64,000 nucleotides of DNA from Siderastrea radians (taxonomy: Eukaryota > Cnidaria > Anthozoa > Scleractinia > Rhizangiidae). Position numbers and translations under genes: made by a program. Positions within the stretch are counted from its first letter, which is position 1, and every line of letters begins with the position of its first letter. Of the stretch, positions 1 through 10,974 are shown piece after piece. The notes beneath the pieces are model-generated. The model did no database searches and was not told the origin of the DNA. It saw only the letters and a list, made by a program, of their open reading frames with translations. The stretch spans positions 50,335,593 through 50,399,592 of the forward strand of contig OZ024890.1 in the NCBI GenBank assembly GCA_964017195.1, given 5' to 3'.

Positions 1-433
1 CACCTCCGGTACTTTCCACCATCCTTACACTAGTGACAATCTTACACTTTGCTACCCCTCCCATGTAGTACATTCTTGTTAGCACCCAGATTTTGGGTGC
101 CACGTGACCAGCCGAAACCAGGGTACTTTCTCGAGGGAGGAAGAGAGAGGAGCCTGGGTACGAGGTTGCAGGTGATATTCCGCGCGATTTCGCAGGATAA
201 TTGTTAAATATTTTGAAATCATGTTTATTTATACATACTTGTACATGCTTTATTTTCATTTTAGTGTCTTAGAAATTTACATTAATGTTACTGTTAATTC
301 AAATTCTGTGAGAAACTATTGTTCATATAAGAAAATGAAATAGGATTGAATTAAAAATGTTGTACCTTTTATAGTGACAGTCAATTTGTGTGATGTTGCT
401 TGTTATCTAAAAAATTAATAGGGTGAATGTACC
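1..433. other. AT-rich sequence without recognisable gene
   Basis: No open frame of note and no clear RNA gene. The phrase CCTGGGTACGAGGTTG near position 153 resembles dispersed cnidarian repeat sequence, but I cannot delimit an element. Confidence 0.5.
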
Positions 434-860
434 GGGGTTAATTTAACTCCGATTTCAGAGTAACTACAACTCTGATTATGCAGTTAAAATAACTCTAGTC
501 TTTGATGGAGCGGGGTTAAAATAACTCTAGTCTTTGATGGAGCAGAGTTAAAGTGACTCCCTCGTTGGAGCTATTATAACTCCGAAATTGGCGTTAAATT
601 TGGGAGTTAAAATGACCCCAAAAAAGGAGTTATTTTTAACCTAAAATTTTAACTCCACTTTTGGAGTTATAGTAACTCCCATATGGAGTTTAAATAGCTC
701 CTTTTATAGAGTTAAAGTGACTCCCCCACTGGAGTTATTATAACCCCAAAATTGGAGTTAAATTAAGGAGTTAAAATAACCCCAAAAAAGGGATTATTTT
801 TAACTTAAAATTTTAACTCCACTTTTGGAGTTAAAATAACTCTTTGAAAATTACTGTGTG
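434..860. repeat. GGAGTTA/TAACTCC palindromic repeat cluster
   Basis: About 430 bp built from dispersed GGAGTTA and TAACTCC (also GGGGTTA and TAACCCC) motifs in both orientations, so nearly every stretch can pair with another. A phrase of about 32 bp containing AACTCTAGTCTTTGATGGAGC occurs twice in tandem near 490-545. A larger internal duplication covers roughly 590-700 and 715-830. The block ends exactly where the segmental duplication at 860 begins. It is probably a decayed foldback or MITE-type element; no superfamily can be assigned. Confidence 0.6.
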
Positions 861-1206
861 AACTTTTTTATAATAATCATATTTGATTTCCCACCCCCTT
901 TGCTCCCTAGAAAATTCAGAATTAAATATTCTGTGTAGTCACCGTACTTTCCTCGGGATCGACTTCGTCGTCGACTTTTCGCTGTCCCTCTTGGCAAAAT
1001 ATTGCCCAAACCACCTCATATGATAGCCTGAATTTTAACTGTCTTCTCTGGTCTCTACTATCATGAGAAAAAGATGCGGAAGATACAGGCTGAAGTCCAG
1101 ACACGATCTTGGAGCTTTCAACTTGGTTTTGTTTACGAGCGTGAATGATATTTTTATACTAAAAAAGGAAAAAGAAAGGCAAAAAAAACACATCAGGAAA
1201 CAAAAA

Positions 1207-1275
1207 GAGGTCAAGTGAGTGGATGAGGGGGAATTCATGAATTCAAGTATGATAACCCTCAACCGTCCGGACCTC
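1207..1275 (+). repeat. Inverted-repeat core, plus orientation
   Basis: Runs from GAGGTCAAGTGAGTGGATGA to CAACCGTCCGGACCTC. The ends GAGGTC and GACCTC, and the inner TGAGGG and CCCTCA, are inverted relative to each other, so the core could fold as an imperfect hairpin. It is followed by a conserved flank with TTGTGGGAAAGTGGGATGA and CTGCGCGTGCGTAGA. Confidence 0.8.
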
Positions 1276-2256
1276 GATTTAGTTATGTTTAAATTCCCTA
1301 CTTATATCACTGTGGCAGACAATTGTTTCTTTTGTGGGAAAGTGGGATGATAGCGTGATATAAATATAGAATCAGCTGCGCGTGCGTAGACGGGTTAATG
1401 ACACAGACATATAAGACAAATGATACTTAAATTATAGTGTTTCTTCTTCCACAAACTCCACCACCAATTTTAAACAAGTTTGCCCCAGTCTCAGAGTTAT
1501 ATGTGTTTGTCTGATCACCGGTTTTCGTTTAACCAGTGTGGTGAATTTTGTTTACTAAAATAACCCTAAATAGAACTAAAATGTTGAGAAGAACACAAGA
1601 AATTAGCTAACAATATAAATGACATAAATTTTACTTCCGAGCGGGTAACGCAAGTTCGTAAGTGCATGATTTTCACGGTTCTTAGTTTTCATTTCTGATG
1701 AACAGAAAAGATTGTCCTCGGTTTGCAGGCAAAACGTGTAAAATCGATTGTGCTTTAGCTTGCTTTTCAAGACTCTTAGGAATGTAGTTCACATTTAGTC
1801 ATCGCTCAATGAAAAGATTGCTTGCAGCCTATTTTAGGCTCTTATGTCTCCCAAGCCGCTCAACATAGGTAAATTTTTGCACGTTTTTCGACTTATTTTA
1901 ATGAATATAATATGACGTAAGACAAGGTGATCGAGCTTTCTTTTTAACAACAACATACACAGTGAGCATAAAAGGGAAAATACCTGTCATTCCGTAACGA
2001 ATTTTCGAACTCGAAGTAGATTATTCTAATAATGAAAGAGGACTATGTTTGGATTGATTAGATCTCAACACAGGCTACGATAAATATTATAATTCCATTG
2101 TTGAAATGCGTACACAGTTTTGCGTATTGTAAGGTATTATTGTAAAGTACAATAAGACTATATTTTGAGAAAGAATTATCCATGCATAACACTGATAATA
2201 TTGTCCTCTACATTTAACTTGCATGAACCTTAAATGTTTTTCCCACAACGTGAATA

Positions 2257-2710
2257 CAGTCGAATAACGGCCACCTCTCCACAACGGCCACTTTTTTGTG
2301 AACCGGCGGACAGCCCATATATTCACACTTGTTTTAACCTCTCTACAACGGCCACTTTTTTGTGAACCGGCGGACAGCCCATATATTCACACTTGTGTTA
2401 ACCTCTCTACAACGGCCACCTCTCCATAACGGCAACAGCCACTAAAGTGCGTCCCACGTGTACAGTCCCAATTACCCAAATAATCTCTCCACAACGGCCA
2501 CTTAAGAGCGAACAACATTTTTGTTCTGAGCAGCTCGTTTCTGTTTTATTGATTATTTTGATCGTTTTATGTATTAATATGCCAGATGTGCCATGATAAG
2601 CAGTTTTAAAAATGAAAACTTTCTATCCGTTCCCCCCAAAAGTGGTGTCTTGTTACTTCCCTACCTCCCCATTAACGGCCATCTCTCTACAACGGCCACT
2701 CACCTCTGTC
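2257..2710. repeat. CGGCCAC-rich repeat, possibly Tigger/pogo-derived
   Basis: Begins CAGTCGAATAACGGCCACC and contains many CTCTCCACAACGGCCAC phrases. The CAGTCGA start and ACGGCCAC repeats resemble the ends of Tigger/pogo-like mariner elements. The right end has no matching CGACTG terminus, so it is a fragment or solo-end remnant. The second copy is at 18822-19205. Confidence 0.45.
2281..2408. repeat. 64-bp tandem duplication in copy A only
   Basis: Two adjacent 64-bp units start ACAACGGCCACTTTTTTG at 2281 and 2345 and include CCGGCGGACAGCCC. Copy B of the segmental duplication has one unit, so this arose after, or was lost after, the 2.4-kb duplication. Confidence 0.85.
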
Positions 2711-3189
2711 ACAAGGTTAACTTGACCTCACACTCCGTTTTTTTATCCTTTGTATTCGAAATCGTGGGTCTATTCGTCGAGTGACTACCTTCAGGGCTTT
2801 CTCCCTTTCTCTGATAGGCAAATTGACACAATCACTTTTCGATAGTTTTGATGCAGATTTCCTCGTTTTAAGCTTGTTGATAACATGGCAAGTCTCTGCC
2901 CTGTACGTGTTTGAGCAGCATATTTTCAAACCCCTGAAGCAGCACTTCCGTTGAATCAGCAAAGAAAAAACAACTGAGGAAGGATGATGCCAACCAATAT
3001 GAACTTCATGCTAAAAAATCGCAGCTTAACAAAAAAAGAGTTTGGATGTGAAGAAAGCAGTTAAAATGCATGGTATATATAAAATAATAAAAAATATATG
3101 TATATATAATCAGTTTCTGATATAATACAATATTATCAATACAAATTAAATGCTTAGAAATATGATACAAATAAAGCGACAAAACATTC

Positions 3190-4100
3190 TTATAGGTCAC
3201 TGCTACTTAAAAAGTCAGTAATTAATTTATTTTTCAGATAAGATTTAAAAGAGGTCGATTTTGAGGTTTTAAGAGTAGTGTCAAGGTTGTTCCAGATGTT
3301 TAATATGCGGTAATAAAAAGTCCTCTGACCGGCGTTCGATTTATACAACGGGATGAGAACTTTGGGTTATGCACCCAGTGACCGATTCTTGTCATGAACT
3401 CAGTGATCACTAAGGCCGTCTTCTATTGGGATCAACCGTTTCTGGTTGGTTTGGTTGGTTGAGTTTTTTCGTGTTCTATTGGGAGGAAACCGTTTTCGGT
3501 TGGTTTGGTTGTTCAACTTTTTCAACCAGCTCTGAGCTTGGTTGAAACGGTTGAAAACGATGGGTAGAGTCCGCTGACTTGTTAGTGAGCATCAGTTTTC
3601 ATGCTTTGCATCATTGTTTTTGTGCGTAAACTGCTCAAATGTGCTTGTCGTCACGGTGAAATTGTCAACTAACAACGATGACGCTCTTTTTAAACGACGA
3701 TTTCAGAACCTTGATATGAGAGAGTTTTCTCGCTTGATACAACCACAAACATGACCAAAACATATGGTTGTTAAATATTCTGATTCATTGACCGATTCAC
3801 AATGCGGCAGAACCAATTCTTTTACCAGTTCTTGAGAGGCAACTGAAGCAACAAGTCGGCCTTTCGCCATCTTGCCAACCTTGGCAAAAGAAGCTGAGGA
3901 AGTCTTAAAATGACTATGTCCAGTCACAACCGCATGTCAACCAAAAACGGTTGAAAAAGTGTTCTATTCGGGAACCTTAACTGTTTCAACCAAATCCGGT
4001 TTTGGTTGAAATGGCTGATCCCAATAGAACACGACCTAAGATAGCGAGGTGCTTGACCAGTCATAAATTTAACTGCCAGGACGGCGTCGCGGAGGAATAG
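3190..4100 (-). pseudogene. LINE reverse transcriptase C-terminal fragment, split by a Harbinger-like insertion
   Basis: Read on the minus strand. The stop codon is at 3190-3192, preceded by residues such as GQRTFYYRILNIWNNLDTT and, on the far side of the inserted element, AVLAVKFMTGQAPRY. These match the familiar C-terminal region of jockey/CR1-type reverse transcriptases (GQRTFYYR followed by an IWN/LWNSL motif). Removing 3414-4036 and one TAA joins the two parts in frame (RYLSDH). Two further in-frame stops (after SDH and after SLGA) show that it is dead. The AT-rich stretch 3065-3187 would be its 3' UTR and tail. A copy of the 3' part lies at 19690-19806. The clade assignment is inference. 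Confidence 0.7.
3414..4036. mobile_element. Non-autonomous PIF/Harbinger-like element with TAA target duplication
   Basis: Left end GGCCGTCTTCTATTGGGATC and reverse-complemented right end GGTCGTGTTCTATTGGGATC are clear terminal inverted repeats, each followed by GGTTGAAA/GGTTTGG-type subterminal repeats. TAA flanks both sides (3411-3413 and 4037-4039), the target expected for PIF/Harbinger. Independent support comes from the LINE frame around it, which is restored when the element and one TAA are removed. The 623-bp interior has no convincing transposase. Confidence 0.8.
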
Positions 4101-4286
4101 ATTGTGTTAATAGGTTCATGGTTTAGAAACCTAATCAACAAGAGATAAATGGGTAGTTACCCTCAATTTTCAGTTTGGATTCTGATATTTCTTGCTAAGA
4201 TCTTCTTTTTCCACATAGTCATAAACAGCGCAAAAATACCGTTGTATCAGTAGGCAAATTCCTTAGAAACCCGAATGTCTCAGACC

Positions 4287-4463
4287 AGGGGCGCGTTTCT
4301 CGGAAGTCAAAGCTGTTATTTCAGCTTGTCTTGAAGATAATAAGTGTTCAACTAACAGCAAAGTTTCATGCTTAGAAACTTCCTTGTTTACAAGATACAG
4401 TGTCAATTATCGTGCCCGAAATCCCCCGAAAAGATTCGGGACTTCTGAGAAACGCACGCCAGA
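4287..4463. mobile_element. Small palindromic MITE
   Basis: Left GGGGCGCGTTTCTCGGAAGTC pairs with right GACTTCTGAGAAACGCACGCC. CAGACC or AGACC occurs outside both ends (about 4281-4286 and 4460-4465) and may be the target duplication, but the exact ends are uncertain. No coding capacity. Confidence 0.65.
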
Positions 4464-4629
4464 CCCGAGATGCGCAAAACGTATGCACAGTAACAAAAGG
4501 GGCACCGTCCTTAATTGAGTATCCTTTGGGAAGGTAAATAAGTGTGAGAGAGATTTTCTCCTTGGCTTTGTTGAATACTTTACGCTGAAAAAGGAAAAAC
4601 AATGGAAAAAAAAGGGAAGACTCAATTTT

Positions 4630-4708
4630 GGAAAAAAAAGAGGTCAAGTAAATGGATGAGGGGGGAATTCATAAGACATTATGATAACCCTCAAACCATC
4701 CGGACCTC
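4630..4708 (+). repeat. Inverted-repeat core, plus orientation
   Basis: A diverged copy with AAACCATCCGGACCTC at the right half. The downstream flank (4745-4970) with GTGGGAAAATGGGATGA and CTGCGCGTGCGTG is nearly the same as that of the copy at 8085, so this module and the next were duplicated relatively recently. Confidence 0.8.
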
Positions 4709-5591
4709 AATACGGATATGGTTAACTTTGATATTTATATTAATTTGGAAGACGACTTTTTTTCTTGTGGGAAAATGGGATGAAATAGTGATGTTTATAG
4801 TGATGCATATGATAAGCTGCGCGTGCGTGCATAGCTAACGACATGTGGAGTTTTCCTCTTTCAAATCCAACATATAAACACCTAAGGTAAGTGATATCAA
4901 CTAACGAGGTACATTTATCGAAACTTAATAGTGTTTCTTCTTCCACAAATTCTACCACCAATTTTTAACGAGCTTTCCCTTTAGCCAATATATAAAAACG
5001 TTACCTTAAATGTTTTAAAAAATAAGTTTACAACAATGTATCTTAAGACCATATGTAATATAATTTTCAATTTCTCCAATTTCTTCAATTTCTTCAATTT
5101 CTCGTGAGGTGAATTGTGCTTTAGTCGAATAACCCTAAATATTCCTAAACTTTGAAAAGAACATTAGAGCATAGCCAAACAAGAACGTGGCAGATATTTA
5201 TACCCGAGAAGCTAACACAAGTTCAAAACTGAGGGATTTTTACGCCTCTAAAGAAAACTGTCTTCGGTTTGCGTGCAGCCCTTCTTTCAACAATTGCACT
5301 TTGCCTAACTTTTCAAGACTCTTTCGAATAGTTTTCGGAAAACGTGGAATTGTTTACATTCTTTTTGTGCTTTAGCAATATAAGCTTTTCAACATATGTA
5401 AATCAACGTTTTTTGGCTGAATTCAATAAATGGTAGATGACGTAAGACAAGACGATCGAAGGTGAATTAACAATGTAAATAAAAGGAAAAGTACCTGACA
5501 CTACACACGAAAGAAAGTGGGAAAGTGGGATGATAGAATCAGCTGCGCGTGCGTAGACGGGTTGACGACACAAACATAAGCGACAAATGAT

Positions 5592-7034
5592 AATTAACAA
5601 TTATTCTACGAGGGCGCGCTGGATATCGAATGATAGATAACCAACGAGGCGCGTAGCGCCGAGTTGGTTATAATCAATTGATATCCAGCAAGCCCGAGTA
5701 GAATAATTGTTTTATTAAAAACTTAACCACTATTAAAAAAAAAAAAACAAGAAAGAACGGGAAAAATGAGAAAAGAAATTTAAACGGAACAAGAATCGCT
5801 CACATGACTGAACGAAAAAGGCGCCAAAACCTTGCGAAGTGTTGCAGCGTTTCATTGACTGTCCGTTTCATTGCAAAGCTGAATGAATCAATGAAAACTG
5901 CTCGAAAGTGAACAAAGTAGCACAAGTTTTGGAAAGAAATCTTCTAATTATTGGCTCTGAAATATGGTTCATGTTTGATTTTTCCTGAAACATTGTTGTT
6001 ATCATGATCGTTCAAAGCGGATTGAAGCTGTACAATTTCACCATAGTAGCTGCTGGAGTTGAAACTGAACAAGTTTGTAATCTGTTCGCACAACGAAGCC
6101 ATCATGTGCGTGTTTCATCGAACTGAAGACAGAACAAATTTGAACTTGAAGAGGTAATTTCCATGCAGCTCAGAAGCAAGACTGCTGTAGTGAGGAACAT
6201 TAGAAGTCACCATCATAGTTTGTTAAATGCAAAGTGCAAAATGCAGTTGTTCTCGGTTTAGAGGTTGCGGACGGAATGGTAAGCTTAAAACTGACAACAT
6301 TCAAACAACTGGAAAAGCGATTCAACTCCGTTTACATGGCATCCGATTTCTATCTGAGCATTTGGAGCTGCTGGAACACAGAGCTACAACGAGTGCAGGT
6401 AAACCAGTGTCAATTTTGCGTGTTAAAGGCGAAAAAAATCTCGCCCTTCCTTCCTCAGTTTTGGTAGTTTGCCGCTGTATTTTTTTAGTACTTGTTTAGA
6501 CTGCTTCATGATTTTCACACCGACTCGCCATGAATGTGTGATAGTTTTTATTAAATGCTCCTGCCCCATTTCACTGTGTTTTATTTTATGTCTTGTCTTG
6601 ATATTTTGAAGTGGAAAGCTTTCCTGATAAAACCTACCGTGTTCAATTTCAATGATCGACGTGACGATCGATGAAAGAAATTAATTGTAAACACGACTCT
6701 TAATGCTTAAATTTCTGTTTCTGCACAGTTTCTTCAAACAATTTTGACTTGTATTAGACGACGCTGTTGGTGATGCTTGTTGGTGACGATGTTGGAATTT
6801 CTTCTTAATTTAAATTCGCTGCCAAGTGATTTATCTCGGCCATTTTTCTCGTCGGGTTGCTCGCGAGGAAAAAACTTTCAGCTCACTTTGTTGTTGAGTG
6901 TTCATTGACCATATTTGTAGCAGCAGGTATATGAGCTGATAGCCTAGCTCCGTTCAGCCAATCAAAATCCTAGAAATCCAATATACCTAGTCCAGTTTTT
7001 AATAATTCAGGAAATTCTGCAGTTAAGCCAAACC
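5592..7034. mobile_element. 1.44-kb insertion of unknown type within a module
   Basis: The module sequence GACAAATGATACTTAAATTA seen near 1420 and 17980 is interrupted here. The first part ends at about 5591 and resumes at 7035 with TACTTAAATTATAG, leaving TA on both sides. The left end carries a 117-bp inverted repeat (5595-5711), with arms starting AACAATTATTCTAC and containing GCTGGATATC, and a loop with GGCGCGTAGCGCC. The right end near 6950 has CCAATCAAAATCC. No transposase is recognisable in the interior, and the open frames near 6230-6500 have no supporting features. It is probably a non-autonomous DNA transposon with TA target preference. Confidence 0.5.
5595..5711. repeat. 117-bp inverted repeat (hairpin) at the end of the 1.44-kb insertion
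   Basis: The arms AACAATTATTCTAC and GTAGAATAATTGTT are perfect complements, with further pairing through GCTGGATATC and GATATCCAGC. The loop contains GAGGCGCGTAGCGCCGAG. Confidence 0.75.
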
Positions 7035-7509
7035 TACTTAAATTATAGTGTTTCTTCTTCCACAAATTCCACCACCAATTTTAAACAAGCTTGCCCCAAT
7101 CTCAGAGTTCTTTTTATGGCGATGTATATCGGTGAATTCTGCTTACTAAAACAACCCTAAATAGAACTAGAATGTTGAAACTCGAACACACTCAAACACA
7201 AGATAAATTATCCAAACAAAAACATGTACATGACGGATATTTTTCACCTGAGCGGGTAACGCAAGTTCGTAAGTGCATGATTTTCACGGTTCTTAGTTCT
7301 CATTTCTGATGAACAGAAAAGACTGTCCTCGGTTTAAAGGCAAAACGTCTGTCATCGGTTGTGCTTTAACTTACTTTTCAAGACTCTTTAGACTGTGATT
7401 AATGTTAAGTTATCTCCGGTGAAAAGATTGCTTGTAGCCCCTTTTAGGCTATTATGCCTCCTAACAATACAAGCTGCTCAACATATGTAAATTTTTGCAC
7501 GTTTTTCCA

Positions 7510-7955
7510 CAGGGGCCCAAACAAACTGTGTGACCGTTTGTAGTTTCAAAATTATAAGGAAATGTATGGGAAAAACCGAAAGGTTTCTAATGACGTGAAA
7601 TGCTGTGAGAAATATTTACATTTAAGTTCAAAATAAACATACTCTTACCTCATTCGTTGTGCTTTGTCGTCATTGTGCCTCTAAACAGCGAGTCCATCAC
7701 ATCGCTTAATCCTGGAAACCGCTAATACTCGGGTAAAAAACGAAAAATGGCTGGACAACCTGCTACTTATGGCGTCATAGCTCGTAACCATAGCCACCGA
7801 CTCTAACCAAACTTGTGTCAACATGTGTCTAAGGGATACGCACGCAGCTACTAAAAACGACAGGTCTAGATAGGAATTAGTCTAGGAAAAGTTCTAGAAA
7901 AACCTTATACGTCCCTCTCCCCCCCCCCCCTTCCCTCCTATACGCCCGAGGGTTA
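7510..7955. other. Unassigned non-module sequence
   Basis: Module homology stops after GCACGTTTTTCCAC and resumes at TTAATTGAGTATCCTTTGGG. The material between has no useful open frame; it includes GGGGCCCAAACAAACTG near the left edge and a C-run near 7920. It is likely another insertion, but no terminal repeats are visible. Confidence 0.35.
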
Positions 7956-8084
7956 ATTGAGTATCCTTTGGGAAGTTAAATAAGTGTGAGAAAATTTTCT
8001 CCTTGACTTCGTTGAATATTTTTATGCTGAAAAAATAAACGACAACGGAAAAGAAAGGGAAGTCTCAATTTTGGAAGAAAAAAA

Positions 8085-8153
8085 AAGGTCAAGTAATTGG
8101 TTGAGGGGGGGATTCATAAGACATTATGATAACCCTCAAACCATCCGGACCTC
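8085..8153 (+). repeat. Inverted-repeat core, plus orientation
   Basis: The left half is degenerate (AAGGTC) and the right half is CCATCCGGACCTC. Sister copy of 4630-4708, judged by shared substitutions in the core and 250 bp downstream. Confidence 0.75.
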
Positions 8154-9299
8154 GATACAGATATGGTTAACTTTAGTATTTATAATACTTTGGCAGACGG
8201 ATTTTTTCCTTGTGGGAAAATGGGATGAAATAGTGATGTTTATAGTGATGCATATATGATAAGCTGCGCGTGCGTGGATAAGCTAACGACATGTGGAGTT
8301 TTCCTCTTTCAAATCCAACATATAAACACCTAAGGTAAGTGATATCAACTAACGAGGTACGATTATCGACACTTAATAGTGTTTCTTCTTCCACAAATTC
8401 TACCACCGATTTTTAACGAGCTTTCCCTTTAACCAAGATATAAAAACGTCACCTTTAACTTTTTTAAAATGAAGTTTACAGCAGTGTATCTTAAGACCAC
8501 GTGTAATATAATTTTCAATTTCCCCACGTGAGGTGAATTGTGCTTTAGTGAAATAACCCTAAATATTCCTAAAATTTGAAAAGAACATTAGAGTATAGCC
8601 AAACAAGAACGTGGCAGATATTTACACCCTAGTGGCTAACACAAGTTCAAAACTGCTAAGGGATTTTTAGGCCTCTAGAGAAAACTGTCTTCAGGTTGCG
8701 TGCAGCCCTTCTTTCAACAATTGCACTTTGCCTAACTTTTCAAGACTCTTTCGAATATTTTTCGAAAGAAGTGGAATTGTTCGCAATCTATTTGTGCTTG
8801 AGCAATATAAGCTTTTCAACATATGTAAATTAACGTTTTTTTGGCTGAATACAATAAATAGTAGATGACGTAAGACAAGACGATCGAGAGACAATTAGAA
8901 ATGCGAATAAAAGGAAAAGTACCTGACACTACACACGAAATCACAAGAATATATTAGGTTGCAGGGTTGGCAGAACTGACAGACAGGCTACGGGCCACAT
9001 GTAATATTATTGGATGATTAAATAATTTTGTAAGAGGAATAGGCGGTACAGCTTGCACAAGTCATGTTTTGAGCAACTGAAAGCTTAAACGAGCATTTAC
9101 TGTGCCACCGATAATGGACACTATTTTACAAAATCCGATTGCTTGCAACATAAACAGAAAGCTTTTCAAATCCATGCAGCAGCTCAGACACGAGGTCAAA
9201 ACGGTAACGGGTTATCCCGTGATGAGTTGCAATCCCCTCCACCGTTTATACCTTAAAGGTCTTCTATTCTGCAATTCTGGTGTAATTTTAATCACTTAA

Positions 9300-9568
9300 C
9301 CCTATTTTGCCGGGGCATTTTTGAGTTTCTGAATCTGGCGGTGGGGGGTTGGCTCAAAGTCCCCCCCTAGATCTCGAAAAGTATTAACGCTCTTGTAATG
9401 AAACTTGGCACGTTTTTAGCACGTCATTAGCTTAACAGATTGGGCTTATGACGTCTCATGACGTCACAAACCAGCTATTTTGAATTTTGAGGCCGCCATC
9501 TTGAATCCCGAGGCTGCAGTCATACAGCTGACAATGACGACAATATCCCCCCCCAAGGCTAAATAAGG
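9300..9568. mobile_element. TTAA-flanked MITE
   Basis: TTAA occurs immediately outside both ends (9296-9299 and 9569-9572). The left end CCCTATTTTGCC matches the reverse complement of the right end, CCTTATTTAGCC, at 10 of 12 positions. TTAA targets are used by piggyBac- and Kolobok-type elements; the CCCT start slightly favours piggyBac. The interior has two TGACGTC-type sites near 9460 and GGCCGCCATCTTGAAT, a YY1-like site. No transposase. Confidence 0.7.
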
Positions 9569-10091
9569 TTAATACGCACATGTTTACACAGTTTGGCCTC
9601 GCCAAGGTACCCGATAAAAATAATCAAATTACCTTTTGTTTCATCTTTCATGTAAAGCGAGATGCAAGGAATGAATCAATTTATTTATTAACTGTTCAAG
9701 AAAACAATTCAAAACGTTAAAAAAGTTTAAATATAATGTGGCCTGTGCTGTCTTAAAAGGAAGCTTTGGTAACGTCCCTAGTAGCTGAACAAGTTTGTTT
9801 TAACTTTATCTTGTAGATGCTGACAAATTGGAAAAAAAAAGAAATGTGGCTTTTCTATTAATAAATTATAAATTTAAAAGACTTTTAGAACTGCCGAACT
9901 GGTCGAACTTCAAGCAGCACAAATCGCATACTCAGCATTTATTTCAAGCATCACGCGGATGTTAACAAAGATGTATTTTAAAAAATATTCTGGTTACTTC
10001 ATGTGTCTACGCACGCGCGTTTATTTTTGCACCCTTCAACGAAGTGTTTTCCCACAAATATGCTAATACACAACTTTTACATCAGAATGTC

Positions 10092-10160
10092 GATGTCCGG
10101 ACGGTGGAGGGTTATCAATCCTCTTTGGATCACTACACCTCACTCACTTTGATTCCCTAA
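10092..10160 (-). repeat. Inverted-repeat core, minus orientation, first of a pair
   Basis: Diverged copy (GATGTCCGGACGGTGGAGGG). The flank TTTTCCCACAAATATGC and TCTACGCACGCGCG upstream identifies it as the equivalent of the first minus core of the 4-kb unit. Confidence 0.7.
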
Positions 10161-10292
10161 TCACCTTTCGCGGGATTATACCACGAAAGCGCAGAAAGCG
10201 AAGGAAGCAAAGGCGACCTCGGTCCTAGTTTACCTATATCAGGTCCAGTCTCCATCGCGCCGAAACAACTGCTGCTTAAGTTCTCTAGTGTC

Positions 10293-10365
10293 GAGGTCAG
10301 GACAGTTGAGGGCTATCGATCCAAATTTCTTTGAATCACTACCCCTCACCCACTCATTTGACCTC
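10293..10365 (-). repeat. Inverted-repeat core, minus orientation, second of a pair
   Basis: Preceded by CTGCTTAAGTTCTCTAGTG, the flank that marks the second minus core of each array unit. The spacing to the first is 200 bp here against about 485 bp in the array. Confidence 0.75.
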
Positions 10366-10730
10366 ATTTTCTGATTTTATTTAATTACTTTTTTATCTTT
10401 TCTATCGCTTTTAACTGTGGAATTTTTTTCGGGATAAAGAAAAACAGTATGAGACAGAGTAACTTCATTCAGGGCTTTTTCTTTCTGTAGTAGGCAGATT
10501 TGCACAATTACTCTTCGATATAGGTTCGATGGGTAGATTTCCTCGTTTTAAGCTTGTTCATAACTTGGCTTTTCTGTGCGCTGTACGTGTTTCGGCAGCA
10601 TATTTTCAAACCCCTGAAAGAAGAAGAAGAAGAAGAATTGAAGCAGCCCTTCCATTGATCGGCTAAGAAAACCAACCGAGGAAGGATGGTGCCAACAAAT
10701 ATGTACTTCATGCTAAAAGAAAGGCACAGT

Positions 10731-10974
10731 TTGACAAAACAGTCAAGTGTTTGATGAGAGGATTTCGTAAATTCAAATAGGTATGATAACTCTCTTGTCC
10801 GGATCTTACCCTGTAAACGAAGTCCCTTTCGATCGTAAGAAAACGTCTAAACTTGACAAAACAGTCAAGTGTTTGATGAGAGGATTTCGTAAATTCAAGT
10901 CGGTATGATAACTCTCTTGTCCGGATCTTACCCTGTAAACGGAGTCCCTTTCGATCGTCAGAAAACGTCTAAGG
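10731..10974. repeat. 122-bp tandem duplication containing a diverged plus core
   Basis: Two direct copies start TTGACAAAACAGTCAAGTG at 10731 and 10853. Each holds the variant core half ATGATAACTCTC, then TTGTCCGGATCTTACC and a GATCGT-rich tail. The copies differ by only a few bases. Confidence 0.85.

Larger units (their letters stand above)
860..3297. repeat. Segmental duplication, copy A
   Basis: This 2.44-kb segment matches 17426-19806 in the same orientation with scattered substitutions and small indels. Both copies contain one core repeat, a CGGCCAC-rich block and the 3' tail of a LINE fragment. Copy A has one extra 64-bp tandem unit (2281-2344 and 2345-2408) that copy B lacks. Homology stops at CCAGAT on the right, inside the LINE fragment, which continues only in copy A. 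Confidence 0.85.

Noticed and set aside
6227..6499. Protein-coding gene in the 1.44-kb insertion
   Set aside because: Two overlapping frames, no motif, no splice context, and inside an apparent transposon.
4740..8406. Similar minus-strand frames (EFVEEETLL, YVGFERGKLHMSLA) near 4740-4961 and 8173-8406 as a small gene family
   Set aside because: The two copies are recent duplicates; more diverged copies at 1440, 11990 and in the array have stops and frame breaks, so the frame is not conserved.
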